Assembly: GCF_010119975.1 (NCBI RefSeq)
Contig: NZ_CP048222.1
Location: 8,160,501-8,224,500 of the forward strand
Length of the DNA stretch: 64,000 nucleotides
From: Rhodocytophaga rosea
GTDB lineage: Bacteria > Bacteroidota > Bacteroidia > Cytophagales > 172606-1
Direction of reading: 5' to 3'
Position numbers and translations under genes: made by a program. Under the pieces are notes generated by a model, which made no database searches, was not told the DNA's origin, and saw nothing but the letters and a program-made list of their open reading frames with translations. Shown one piece after another: positions 44,478 through 52,826 of this stretch (its first letter is position 1; each line of letters starts with the position of its first letter).

Positions 44478-45542
44478 TCAGGTTAAAAATGTAATTCTGG
44501 CAAAAATATAATCCAGGTGCTCTTTATTAATCTCTACCCGGTAATATGGACTGCCTTCCAGCGATTGTGCAGGCTTATCTCCGGTTGGTGAATCTGCCGG
44601 TTTTATCCGTCCGTCAAAATAATGCACCAGGGCTATTTCTTCATTGGCAATTTCCAGGCAGGTAATTCCCCGGCTGCCAATTACACAACCAGAATTAAAT
44701 AGGCAAGGAACCAGAATGTCAGCGTTGTACAAACTGTTGCCCAGCAAGGTATTCTTTTTATCGCGGTTGAGTTTAATGAGTTCATCCCGGTAGGTTTTCA
44801 GTTTTTGCTGAGCTTCCTGGGTAGCAGCAGCCGGTTCGGCAGCAAAACTTCGAACTAATTTTTCGATCTGATACTCCAGGTAATCCCGTTTGGATAAAGA
44901 CTCAAACAAAGGCCGGTGAGTATGGCCAATGAGGGCAGCTATTTTACGCTCGCTGGCATACTCGTATACTCTTTTTTCAATTTTGTATTGCTTGCGGCTA
45001 TTGTAGGCAACCGAATAATTCTGGATTCCCAGCGGATTGGCTACATAGCGGAGAAAAAATCCGATGAGGGCATTGTGTTTGGTATAATACAAAGAAGCCT
45101 GGTGTCCGTGAAATAGAAATAACTGGTGATCTTTATAGGTAAGCACCAATGATTCCAAAAGTGAATAAGGAGAGGATTTATTGATCTTTAATATCAGATC
45201 CGCATCATGGTTACCAATGAGTTTGTAGAGCTTTTTCTGTCTGGCAAATGCATCAAACAATGTGTATACGCCTTTCCAGCGTTTAGCAATAGCATCATAA
45301 GAAAACCGCTGGAGTTCTTCAATATCACCGTTCAGAATCAGAGAATATTGATTTTGCAGGTATTGTTTCTCCAGCACATACGAGAACAGCTCAGAATTAT
45401 GTAAAAAATCATCCCGGCTTCCACCATCGCCCATATGCAGGTCACTAAAAATAACTATTTTATCGATGGAGGAAAGTGGCTTTACCGGTGATTTTTTAAA
45501 AAGGGAATCCAGGTTATTGGCAATGATTTCTTTTTCTAACAT
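44478..45542 (-). CDS. Calcineurin-like metallophosphoesterase
   Basis: The metal-binding motifs appear in order: KIVIFSDLHMGDGG (D-x-H), SLILNGDIEELQ (GD), KLIGNHDADL (GNHD), LFLFHGHQAS and ALIGHTHRPLF (GHTH). Two divalent metal ions are expected. The DLHMG start resembles UDP-2,3-diacylglucosamine hydrolase-like enzymes, but the rest differs, so no specific substrate is claimed. The C-terminal part (about 230-354) is a separate helical and beta region. Same-strand neighbours are a GNAT gene and a lipoprotein gene; operon membership is unclear. Confidence 0.88.
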   Translation of the reverse strand: MLEKEIIANNLDSLFKKSPVKPLSSIDKIVIFSDLHMGDGGSRDDFLHNSELFSYVLEKQYLQNQYSLILNGDIEELQRFSYDAIAKRWKGVYTLFDAFARQKKLYKLIGNHDADLILKINKSSPYSLLESLVLTYKDHQLFLFHGHQASLYYTKHNALIGFFLRYVANPLGIQNYSVAYNSRKQYKIEKRVYEYASERKIAALIGHTHRPLFESLSKRDYLEYQIEKLVRSFAAEPAAATQEAQQKLKTYRDELIKLNRDKKNTLLGNSLYNADILVPCLFNSGCVIGSRGITCLEIANEEIALVHYFDGRIKPADSPTGDKPAQSLEGSPYYRVEINKEHLDYIFARITFLT

Positions 45543-45701
45543 AGGTGGAAACCTGGATTATGCAGATGAATGGATATAATGGAGTATTATTTCTAAGCCT
45601 GATCTTTCTGGAAAGGAAACAACTAAATTCCAAAAAACAAAGTCTGGCTAAGCTAATTTACTATAACTATGAGATAGCGTACATTGTAGTCCACATTCCA
45701 C

Positions 45702-46175
45702 CTAATCTCTTTGGTCTAAATTTTCATAATATATTTTATTTTGAAAATTACCTACATTTAATTCCTTTTTAGCAAGTTCAAGTTGTTGTGGAGTAAAAAA
45801 TAGTGTGGGAAAAAGCGAGTTTGCTTTTACATCAATCAAATAATAAAAGGTTATCTCATTCTTATTTTTAGTAAGATAGCTGTCAATTAATTCCTTCGGT
45901 TGATTCTTTAATAGAGATTTAAGGACATATGAATTAGGATGTTGTTTAGCAACGATAAAATTATTATTCCATTCAACCTCAAAAACAGTGTTAGATACAA
46001 CTACACTCCCTCCTGAATAATCTTCTTTTTCATTATGAATGATACACATATCAGTAGGTATATCTAATGCTATAATGGAATAAGGTCCTATTATCTTTTC
46101 GTTCTTATAACTACCAAAACAACTTGTAAGTAGTATAAGTAAGAACAAGCTTAATACTTTATAGAAGTGATTCAT
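45702..46175 (-). CDS. Small lipoprotein, DUF3997-like
   Basis: Signal and lipobox: VLSLFLLILLTSCFGSY with the Cys at residue 19. The mature protein (about 138 residues) begins GPYSIIALDIPTDMCIIHNE and contains NNFIVAKQHPNS, a pattern I recall from DUF3997-type lipoproteins; the match is tentative. Base composition is more AT-rich than in the adjacent genes. It lies 38 bp after the DUF4249 gene on the same strand but may be independent. No function is known. Confidence 0.65.
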   Translation of the reverse strand: MNHFYKVLSLFLLILLTSCFGSYKNEKIIGPYSIIALDIPTDMCIIHNEKEDYSGGSVVVSNTVFEVEWNNNFIVAKQHPNSYVLKSLLKNQPKELIDSYLTKNKNEITFYYLIDVKANSLFPTLFFTPQQLELAKKELNVGNFQNKIYYENLDQRD

Positions 46176-46213
46176 TCTATTAAATCAGTAAACTTCCGGT
46201 TTCCAAACATCAC

Positions 46214-47032
46214 CTACTCAATCACAATGCGTTTGCGGTCGTATACGAGGGTGGCAAATACACCGATTCCGCCTTGCACCGTAGATTTAACCCTGGCTGG
46301 CTGGGCAAACGGATTTCCATTGGCACTGGAAGCACTTTCTACACTTTCCAGAAAATCAAAATAGCTCCGTTCGATGTGGTATACCGTTACATAGACAGTA
46401 TCGCCGGGTTCGTAATTATAGCCTGTACCAATCGTAATTTCTGTGCCGCTGGCAAACGTATCATCCAAGGTAAAATCCAGTTCTGCGCCTCTGTTTAAGC
46501 TGTCTTTGTGTACCTGGAAACGGAAATAATTATTCTGCGACGGGTCATCTTCAAAATGAGCGAGAATAAAAGCCTTGGTCGAATCTTCATTGTATTTATA
46601 TTCTACTTCTGTAATGGGCACAAAGGGCAGAAATTTCGCTTTGCCGGTTACTGTTCTTCCATTCGTATCCTTTACCTCCAGCTCATACTCCTTGTTTAAT
46701 TGCGAATCTATGATATTTGTTGCGGAGTAATTGTACGCTTTCTGATTTTCTTCATCTACTTCTATCTCATACCTCAATCTTACTGGTCTGTTATTGCTTG
46801 TAATAATAGCATTTGCAAAAGCTACATCTGGAATTTCAACCCCGGCAAAATAGCTGGAGCTTTCAGAAACAGCCATCCGGTAGGGTTTGCCTGCTTCCAG
46901 GTAACATTCTACCACCAGCTTATTTTCATAGGGTGGCAAAGGAACATCTATTTCTTTTTCGAGGTCGCATCCCGAAAGAAGAAACAAACCTATGCCTATT
47001 GATGCCAGATAGTAAATAATTTTCATAGCCAT
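46214..47032 (-). CDS. DUF4249 outer-membrane lipoprotein paired with the TonB receptor
   Basis: Signal with lipobox SIGIGLFLLSGCDLEKEID (Cys near residue 22). The DUF4249 body is beta-rich: VPLPPYENKLVVECYLEAGKPYRMAVSES at the N terminus and YFRFQVHKDSLNRGAELDF near the middle, ending RIVIE. In Bacteroidota such genes often directly follow a TonB-dependent receptor gene, as here, suggesting a surface partner of the receptor, much as SusD partners SusC, although the fold is unrelated. The start may be the ATG at 47032 or 47026. A 100-bp inverted-repeat element lies between it and the receptor gene. Confidence 0.83.
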   Translation of the reverse strand: MAMKIIYYLASIGIGLFLLSGCDLEKEIDVPLPPYENKLVVECYLEAGKPYRMAVSESSSYFAGVEIPDVAFANAIITSNNRPVRLRYEIEVDEENQKAYNYSATNIIDSQLNKEYELEVKDTNGRTVTGKAKFLPFVPITEVEYKYNEDSTKAFILAHFEDDPSQNNYFRFQVHKDSLNRGAELDFTLDDTFASGTEITIGTGYNYEPGDTVYVTVYHIERSYFDFLESVESASSANGNPFAQPARVKSTVQGGIGVFATLVYDRKRIVIE

Positions 47033-47040
47033 TTCAGTAG

Positions 47041-47140
47041 TCTGGAACCTGGATTACACAGATTTAAGAATTTACCGGATTAATTACTGCGAAAAAGCAT
47101 AATCCTGTGAATTTTAAAATCCTATAAATCCTGGTTCCGG
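47041..47140. repeat. Dispersed inverted-repeat element, copy 1 (CTGGAACC...GGTTCCGG)
   Basis: The outer arms tctggaacctggatt and aatcctggttccgg are near-perfect complements flanking about 70 bp that contains partial copies of CCGGATT/AATCC. It fills the gap between the TonB receptor gene and the DUF4249 gene. A second copy lies at 49595-49722. Confidence 0.75.
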
Positions 47141-47144
47141 GTGA

Positions 47145-49484
47145 TTAAAACTTAAAATTATAGGTTACCGAAGGAATAACCGGAAACAAAGAAACCTGTT
47201 TGGCTTTAAAACCAGTAATCTGGTCAGTATCTTCGTCCCGTAATTCCTCAAAATAAATAAAATACGGATTGCGCCGGTTATAGGCATTATACACACTGAA
47301 TGTCAGGTCAGAATCGCCCCACTTGTGTTTAAACTTCCAAACGAGTCCCAGGTCGAGCCGGTGATACGGGGCCATCCGGAAACTATTTCTTTCCAGATAT
47401 TCAGGTACTACACTAAAATTAGCGCCTTCCACATCCTGAAAAATAAAACGGCCAACCGGTAAAGAGATTGCATTTCCGGTACCATAAATCCAGGTGGCCG
47501 TTACAGATAATCTTTTATTCAACTCATGCATCACCACCATCGTCATATCATGCCGGCGGTCGTACCTGGGGAAAAACCTTCGTCCTTCATTGATCTCATC
47601 AAACTTGCGGAACGTCCAGGAAAGCGTATAGCCTATCCAGCCAGTGGTGCGGCCTTCTTTTTTTTCCAGGTATATTTCGTTGCCATAACCCCAGCCTTTT
47701 CCAAATACAAACTCCTGCTCCAGCTGAGGATTCACAAACAATTGCGCCCCATCCCGGAAATCGGTCTGGTTCTTCATCCATTTATAGTAAACTTCATTGC
47801 TAAGCAGGTATTTACCCCGGCCCAGTAATATGCTGATTCCACCGGCTATCTGGTCGGAGCGTTGCGGCCTGACAATCCTTCCGGAAGGGAACCAGATATC
47901 TGTGGGCAATGAGGCGCCGGAATTAGAAACCAGATGCACATACTGGTACATTCTGGCTGCACTTGCCTTTACAGAGGCGGTATTACTAAGTTTATATCTG
48001 GCCGAAAAACGAGGTTCCAGGCCGCCATACCATTTACCCCGGCTTTCAAAGCCAGATAATCTAAACCCACTATTGAGCCGCCAGCGGATATTCGGCGTAT
48101 AATCACTCGACACATAAGCGCCCATTTGCGAACCAAATAAGTCCTGTCCGGAACTGAAAGATACCCGGCCATCATCGCTGCCGGCCTGTAAACGGCCTAC
48201 CGCAAACTGATGATAGGTGTATTGTGCGCCAAACCTAAGTGTGTGATTATTGGTGATCAGGTAGTCGAAATCTGTTTTGCCGCTTACATCCTGAATGCTG
48301 GAGCCCAGAGTAAACTTAAAGATGTCGAACTTATTGGCTATGCTGTAATTATAGTCAGATATGATAAACGAAGTATTAGAAAAGAGTCTGGGATTAAAGA
48401 TATGGTTCCAGCGCAAGGTACCGGTGGTATTTCCCCACTTAAAATCAAAGTTAAAATTGTCGCCGCTGAACTTGAAAATATCCCTTCCAAAATATCCACT
48501 TAGAAACAACCTATCTTTTTTGCCCAGTTCATAATTAACCTTCGCATTCATGTCATAAAAATAATAATCCGGAATCGGATTATATTCTTCATCATCTGCA
48601 TTGGCTTTGTTGAGTTGCCTGGTAAAAATATCAAAATAAGTTCGCCGGCCTGAGAGCATAAACGAAGATTTATCCTTCAGCAAGGGGCCTTCCAGGGTCA
48701 GCCTGGAAGCAATGAGTCCGATGCCGCCGCTTCCTGCAACATGCTGATCGTTGCCATCTTTCAGTTTTACATCCACTACCGAAGAAAGCCGTCCGCCAAA
48801 CTGAGCCGGAAAATCTCCTTTGTATAAATCTACCCCTTTTACCGCATCCGGATTAAAGATGCTGAAAAATCCAAACAAGTGAGCTGCATTGTAAACAGTT
48901 GCCTCATCAAGTACAATCAGGTTCTGATCCGGACCGCCACCTCGCACATATAACCCGGTAGCCCCTTCCCCACCCGACTGAATGCCTGGCTTCAGTTGTA
49001 AAGCTTTGATAATATCTACTTCTCCAAACAGGGCCGGAATCTGCTTGATTTCTGCAATGCTGAGTCGTTCTACACTCATTTGTGTTTGCTCCAGTTTGGC
49101 TTGCAGCGATTCAGCCGTTACTACTACTTCTTTGAGCTCCTGTTTCTCAGGTGCCAGCATAATAGTGAGCTGCTGATTTTTGACGAGGAATACTTTGCGT
49201 TGAGCCGGTGCATAGCCGATATAAGAAATGATGAGTTGAATACTGTCGGTTGGCAGGGATAAGGAGAAATAACCATAGGCATTGGTAGTGGTTCCTTTAC
49301 TTAACTGTGGTGCATATACCGAAGCGCCGATCAAATCTTCGCCTGTTTCAGCATCTTTTACATAGCCGCTTACAGAAAATTTATGCTGAGCCTGGCTTTC
49401 CCCTACTAACGTAAGCGCAAAAAGCAGGCAAATAAAGCAAGAAAACCAGTATCCAGATCGTATGTTAGCCGTAGAAATATGCAT
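47145..49484 (-). CDS. TonB-dependent outer-membrane receptor with carboxypeptidase-regulatory-like domain
   Basis: The signal peptide ends at GESQAQ; the start at 49484 (MHISTANIRS) is chosen to give it. Next is a carboxypeptidase-regulatory-like domain (KFSVSGYVKDAETGEDLIGASVYAP), then a plug domain (GEVDIIKALQLKPGIQSGGEGATGLYVRGGGPDQNLIVLDEATVY) and the 22-strand beta barrel, ending NPYFIYFEELRDEDTD with the terminal Phe in SVTYNFKF. It should import a ligand across the outer membrane with energy from TonB. The ligand is unknown. The DUF4249 gene follows. Confidence 0.93.
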   Translation of the reverse strand: MHISTANIRSGYWFSCFICLLFALTLVGESQAQHKFSVSGYVKDAETGEDLIGASVYAPQLSKGTTTNAYGYFSLSLPTDSIQLIISYIGYAPAQRKVFLVKNQQLTIMLAPEKQELKEVVVTAESLQAKLEQTQMSVERLSIAEIKQIPALFGEVDIIKALQLKPGIQSGGEGATGLYVRGGGPDQNLIVLDEATVYNAAHLFGFFSIFNPDAVKGVDLYKGDFPAQFGGRLSSVVDVKLKDGNDQHVAGSGGIGLIASRLTLEGPLLKDKSSFMLSGRRTYFDIFTRQLNKANADDEEYNPIPDYYFYDMNAKVNYELGKKDRLFLSGYFGRDIFKFSGDNFNFDFKWGNTTGTLRWNHIFNPRLFSNTSFIISDYNYSIANKFDIFKFTLGSSIQDVSGKTDFDYLITNNHTLRFGAQYTYHQFAVGRLQAGSDDGRVSFSSGQDLFGSQMGAYVSSDYTPNIRWRLNSGFRLSGFESRGKWYGGLEPRFSARYKLSNTASVKASAARMYQYVHLVSNSGASLPTDIWFPSGRIVRPQRSDQIAGGISILLGRGKYLLSNEVYYKWMKNQTDFRDGAQLFVNPQLEQEFVFGKGWGYGNEIYLEKKEGRTTGWIGYTLSWTFRKFDEINEGRRFFPRYDRRHDMTMVVMHELNKRLSVTATWIYGTGNAISLPVGRFIFQDVEGANFSVVPEYLERNSFRMAPYHRLDLGLVWKFKHKWGDSDLTFSVYNAYNRRNPYFIYFEELRDEDTDQITGFKAKQVSLFPVIPSVTYNFKF

Positions 49485-49594
49485 AGTTGGAAGAATAACA
49501 GAAGAATACAAACATAAGACTTTGCCCTCGTCTGTCTGATACAATAATAACCTGCAAATTACACTTGTGTTGTTAAGGTAAGGTTAAATTTATT

Positions 49595-49722
49595 GGGCTG
49601 GAACCACGATTATATAATTCGCAGATTAGATCAATGCTGAAGGAACAATCATCTTACTTACGCTAAATTTTATGTTTATGAATCCTGTTATTCCAACAAT
49701 CCGATAAATCCTGGTTCCAGAC
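49595..49722. repeat. Dispersed inverted-repeat element, copy 2 (GCTGGAACC...GGTTCCAGAC)
   Basis: The arms gctggaaccacgatt and aatcctggttccagac flank about 95 bp. The right arm stops three bases before the stop codon of the GT4 gene. Its right arm is almost the same as that of copy 1 (ATAAATCCTGGTTCC). A lone left-arm-like segment (gaaacctggattatgcagat) sits at about 45549-45568. Confidence 0.75.
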
Positions 49723-49724
49723 GA

Positions 49725-50936
49725 TTATTCCGGCACCACAGCTACCTCTTTTGAAATAGCAATAGGTTTCGATTGAGGAAACAGGCCCACAAACGTTTTT
49801 GTCAATATTTCCCGTGAAAACTGCGTTTCTGCCAAGTAGCGGGCAGAAGATTTTGCCTCTTTTAATTTCCGCTTACTGGCCAGATAGGGAAGTAGTTTTT
49901 TATAAAAATCATCTGGTTCATCGGGAGAGGCATAAAAACCACAATCGGCTTCTTCAATTGATTCCCTTACCCAGCCACTTGTATTGGTAATACACAATTT
50001 ACCCGCTGCCAGGGCATCAAAAAACTTATTAGGGCTGCTGGTTTCCATTACTGGTTTCTGCGCAAACGAAATATACACAGCATCTGTATGTGCTAACATT
50101 TCCCTCAGTGTAAATTTATCTACATGGGGATGAAACGTCATATTATTCAACTGATACTGTTGCGCCAGCTGTTGCACCTGTGCATTGGCATTGCCTTTTC
50201 CCACTACCTGAAACCGGACACCACTTAGTTGTTTCTCCTGAAAATAACGGGCGGCTTCTACCAGATAATTTAATTGATTAACCTTACCTACAGCTCCAAA
50301 ATAACTGATGGTGAATGTATTTGTCTTTTGCGGAAATGTAGGTTCATCCGCCTGAAAAAAATCACAATCCGCCATATTGGGAATTACATGAATTTTACCC
50401 AGGTCTGTTATTTTCTGACTAATATCTTGTGCCATTCCTGGCGACAGGGCGATGATCTTTTGTGCCTGCCGGTAAACGAGTTTCTCGAAACCCCGGATTA
50501 TTTTCTGAATGAACCCATTACGGATGACGCCCATTTCGATGGGTGCCTGGGGCCATAAATCCCTTACTTCAAAATAGAAGGGAATATTTTTTAGTTTTTT
50601 TAGCAACAGAGCAGTTATCCCAACCGTCAGCGGTGTAGAGGTAGCGTAACATAATCCTGCATTTTTGATAGAAAGCGCCAGCCTGGATGCCTGAATGACA
50701 AATCTCAGAAAAGACAGGATACGTCCTAAAAAACCCAGTTTTGTATCGTAAAATACCGGCAGGTAATGAACGGTAATACCTTCGATCCGTACTTTCTGGT
50801 AGGCTTTCTTATTGTGGCTGGTGATCATCTCCACCTGATGCCCCTGTTTGATTAAGGCTTTTGCCAGGTAATACGACCTTGAGGAACCGCCGTCAGCATA
50901 AGTTTTAAAGTACTGGTGTATATAAATTATTTTCAT
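49725..50936 (-). CDS. GT4-family glycosyltransferase (WbuB-like)
   Basis: A GT-B fold enzyme: MKIIYIHQYFKTYADGGSSR with the N-terminal acceptor glycine loop, and KTNTFTISYFGAVGKVNQLNYLVEAA for the donor domain. LSPGMAQDISQKI and SPNKFFDALAAGKLCITNTSGW give the E-x7-E-like region, here altered. Such enzymes add a sugar from a nucleotide donor to a glycan or lipid, commonly in O-antigen or capsule synthesis. Cytoplasmic or membrane-associated. It is the last gene of a three-gene unit with asparagine synthase and a GH5-like gene (gaps of 25 and 5 bp). Confidence 0.9.
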   Translation of the reverse strand: MKIIYIHQYFKTYADGGSSRSYYLAKALIKQGHQVEMITSHNKKAYQKVRIEGITVHYLPVFYDTKLGFLGRILSFLRFVIQASRLALSIKNAGLCYATSTPLTVGITALLLKKLKNIPFYFEVRDLWPQAPIEMGVIRNGFIQKIIRGFEKLVYRQAQKIIALSPGMAQDISQKITDLGKIHVIPNMADCDFFQADEPTFPQKTNTFTISYFGAVGKVNQLNYLVEAARYFQEKQLSGVRFQVVGKGNANAQVQQLAQQYQLNNMTFHPHVDKFTLREMLAHTDAVYISFAQKPVMETSSPNKFFDALAAGKLCITNTSGWVRESIEEADCGFYASPDEPDDFYKKLLPYLASKRKLKEAKSSARYLAETQFSREILTKTFVGLFPQSKPIAISKEVAVVPE

Positions 50937-50961
50937 TGAACCAGATTCATACTAGCAAAAA

Positions 50962-52821
50962 TTACATTTTCTTTCCAAATTCTTGTTCCAGCCAGGCAAT
51001 CAGCAATACAATTGTCCAAAGTTCGGAAGAATAGTCCGATTTTCCAGCCAGATGCAACTGTACTAGCTTATTTATTTCGGCATATGATGTATGTTCATAT
51101 AGTAAAGCCTTGCGGTTTTGCAGCAGTTCTCTTAAAAATTTTCCATTTACCGATTTAAGCCATTGCCCGAAAGGCATGCCAAAACCTTCTTTGCTGCGCT
51201 GCACATACGCTTGTCCGCCTTTACGGCTGAGTATGTCTTTCAATATCCATTTTTTTCCCTTCTGTAACAATACACTGGCAGGAATAGATTCCATCAGTGC
51301 ACTCAGATGAGCATCCAGATAAGGCAAACGGGCTTCCAGGCTCGCCTGCATGGTCATTCTATCGGTAATCGCCAGTACATCTGCTGAAAGAAAATGTTCC
51401 CGGTCATATTGAAGTGCTTGTTGCAGGTATTGTTCCATGTTTTGTCCGGTAGCTTCCGGGAAAAGATTATCCTCTGAATTTGTTTCCGCAAAAGCGAGAT
51501 GCGCCGTAAAATTAACAAAGGTTTGCTGCCTTGATACATCCATCTGGCTGAGTAACTTGTGTAATAGTCTGGCTTGTTTCCGGAACGGATGACTCGAACC
51601 GTCAGGTAATAAAAAAGCTGACTTTTTCAATACTGGAAGCAGGTATTGAAGCCAGGAATAGTGCTTTAAATATTGAAAATAAGCCTGATGCCGGTTATAT
51701 CCGGCAAACAGTTCATCTGCCCCTGCACCAGAAATAATGACTTTTACAAATTTCTTTGCTTCCTGCGATAATAACCAGGTAAGCCAGGCTGCCCCATCTC
51801 CCACCGGCTGATCTATTTTCTCAACAAACGCATAAAAATTCGCTAGCAAATCCGGACTGATTTCTATTTCATGATAAGCTGCTCCGTACTGCTGAGCGGC
51901 TTTCCTGGCAAACAGGTAATCCTGCGTTCCAAACGAAGCATCTTTAGCCGAATTAGCGATGGAAAAGACAGGAAAATCCTTTTTACCAGATTCCCGGATC
52001 ATTGCAAGAAGTAAGGTAGAATCTACTCCCCCACTCAGAAATAAACCTGCCGGAACTTCTGCCGGCAAATGCATTTGTACAGCTTCAACAAGCGACTGTT
52101 CAATCTGTGTGAGTGAAAAGTTTTCAGGAACGCTTACCTGAAATGCAGGTAGTTTGCTGGATTTCAACAGGGATTTTCCAGGGTTATATATGTAAACGTA
52201 GCCTGGTTCTATTTCATAAATGTTCTTGTAAAAAGTATTAGGCCGTTGGGCAAATTTAAAACGCAAATAATGAGGGATCTGCTTGCTGTTCGGCTCTTTT
52301 TCGATAAGCCCCGAAGCCAGAATTCCTTTGATTTCGGAGGAAACAATCAAGTATTTTTCATTCTCTGCATAAAATAGCGGTTTCATACCAAAGCGATCCC
52401 GGCACAGGTAGAGTTTTTCTTCCATCCTGTCATAAAAAGTGAAGGCAAACATGCCATTCACCTGGCTAATTCCTTCCAAACCTTCTGCTATCAGCAGATA
52501 CAGCAGCACTTCCGTATCCGATTGCGTGCGGAAATGATAGCTCCGTTCCAGGCGCTTTCGTATGTCCTGGTAGTTATAGATTTCTCCATTGTAAGCCAGC
52601 GTATACCTCCCGTCTTCCGATTGAAATAATGTATCTGCCTCACTTCGGATATCCGTAATCCGGAGCCGGTTCTGGGCGATATATACACAATGATTATGGT
52701 TTTTGATACTCAGTTGACTGGCAGCATCAGGACCCCGGTAGTGCAGGGCTTGCAGCATCTGTTGTACTGGCGCTTGCGATAGCTGAAAGGTTTTGTCAAT
52801 GATCAGGTGAATCCCACACAT
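50962..52821 (-). CDS. asnB: Asparagine synthetase, glutamine-hydrolysing type
   Basis: The N-terminal nucleophile Cys2 is intact (MCGIHLIIDK), followed by the glutaminase blocks NRLRITDIRSEADTLF and YTLAYNGEIYNYQDIRK. The synthetase domain has the ATP pyrophosphatase loop GLFLSGGVDSTLLLAMI and the later KVIISGAGADELFAGYNRH. At 619 residues it is the typical asnB/asnO size. Paralogues in glycan clusters can amidate sugar acids instead of making asparagine. It lies 5 bp from the glycosidase gene upstream and 25 bp from the GT4 gene downstream, all on one strand, which supports the second idea. The gene symbol indicates the family only. Confidence 0.9.
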   Translation of the reverse strand: MCGIHLIIDKTFQLSQAPVQQMLQALHYRGPDAASQLSIKNHNHCVYIAQNRLRITDIRSEADTLFQSEDGRYTLAYNGEIYNYQDIRKRLERSYHFRTQSDTEVLLYLLIAEGLEGISQVNGMFAFTFYDRMEEKLYLCRDRFGMKPLFYAENEKYLIVSSEIKGILASGLIEKEPNSKQIPHYLRFKFAQRPNTFYKNIYEIEPGYVYIYNPGKSLLKSSKLPAFQVSVPENFSLTQIEQSLVEAVQMHLPAEVPAGLFLSGGVDSTLLLAMIRESGKKDFPVFSIANSAKDASFGTQDYLFARKAAQQYGAAYHEIEISPDLLANFYAFVEKIDQPVGDGAAWLTWLLSQEAKKFVKVIISGAGADELFAGYNRHQAYFQYLKHYSWLQYLLPVLKKSAFLLPDGSSHPFRKQARLLHKLLSQMDVSRQQTFVNFTAHLAFAETNSEDNLFPEATGQNMEQYLQQALQYDREHFLSADVLAITDRMTMQASLEARLPYLDAHLSALMESIPASVLLQKGKKWILKDILSRKGGQAYVQRSKEGFGMPFGQWLKSVNGKFLRELLQNRKALLYEHTSYAEINKLVQLHLAGKSDYSSELWTIVLLIAWLEQEFGKKM

Positions 52822-52826
52822 ATACC

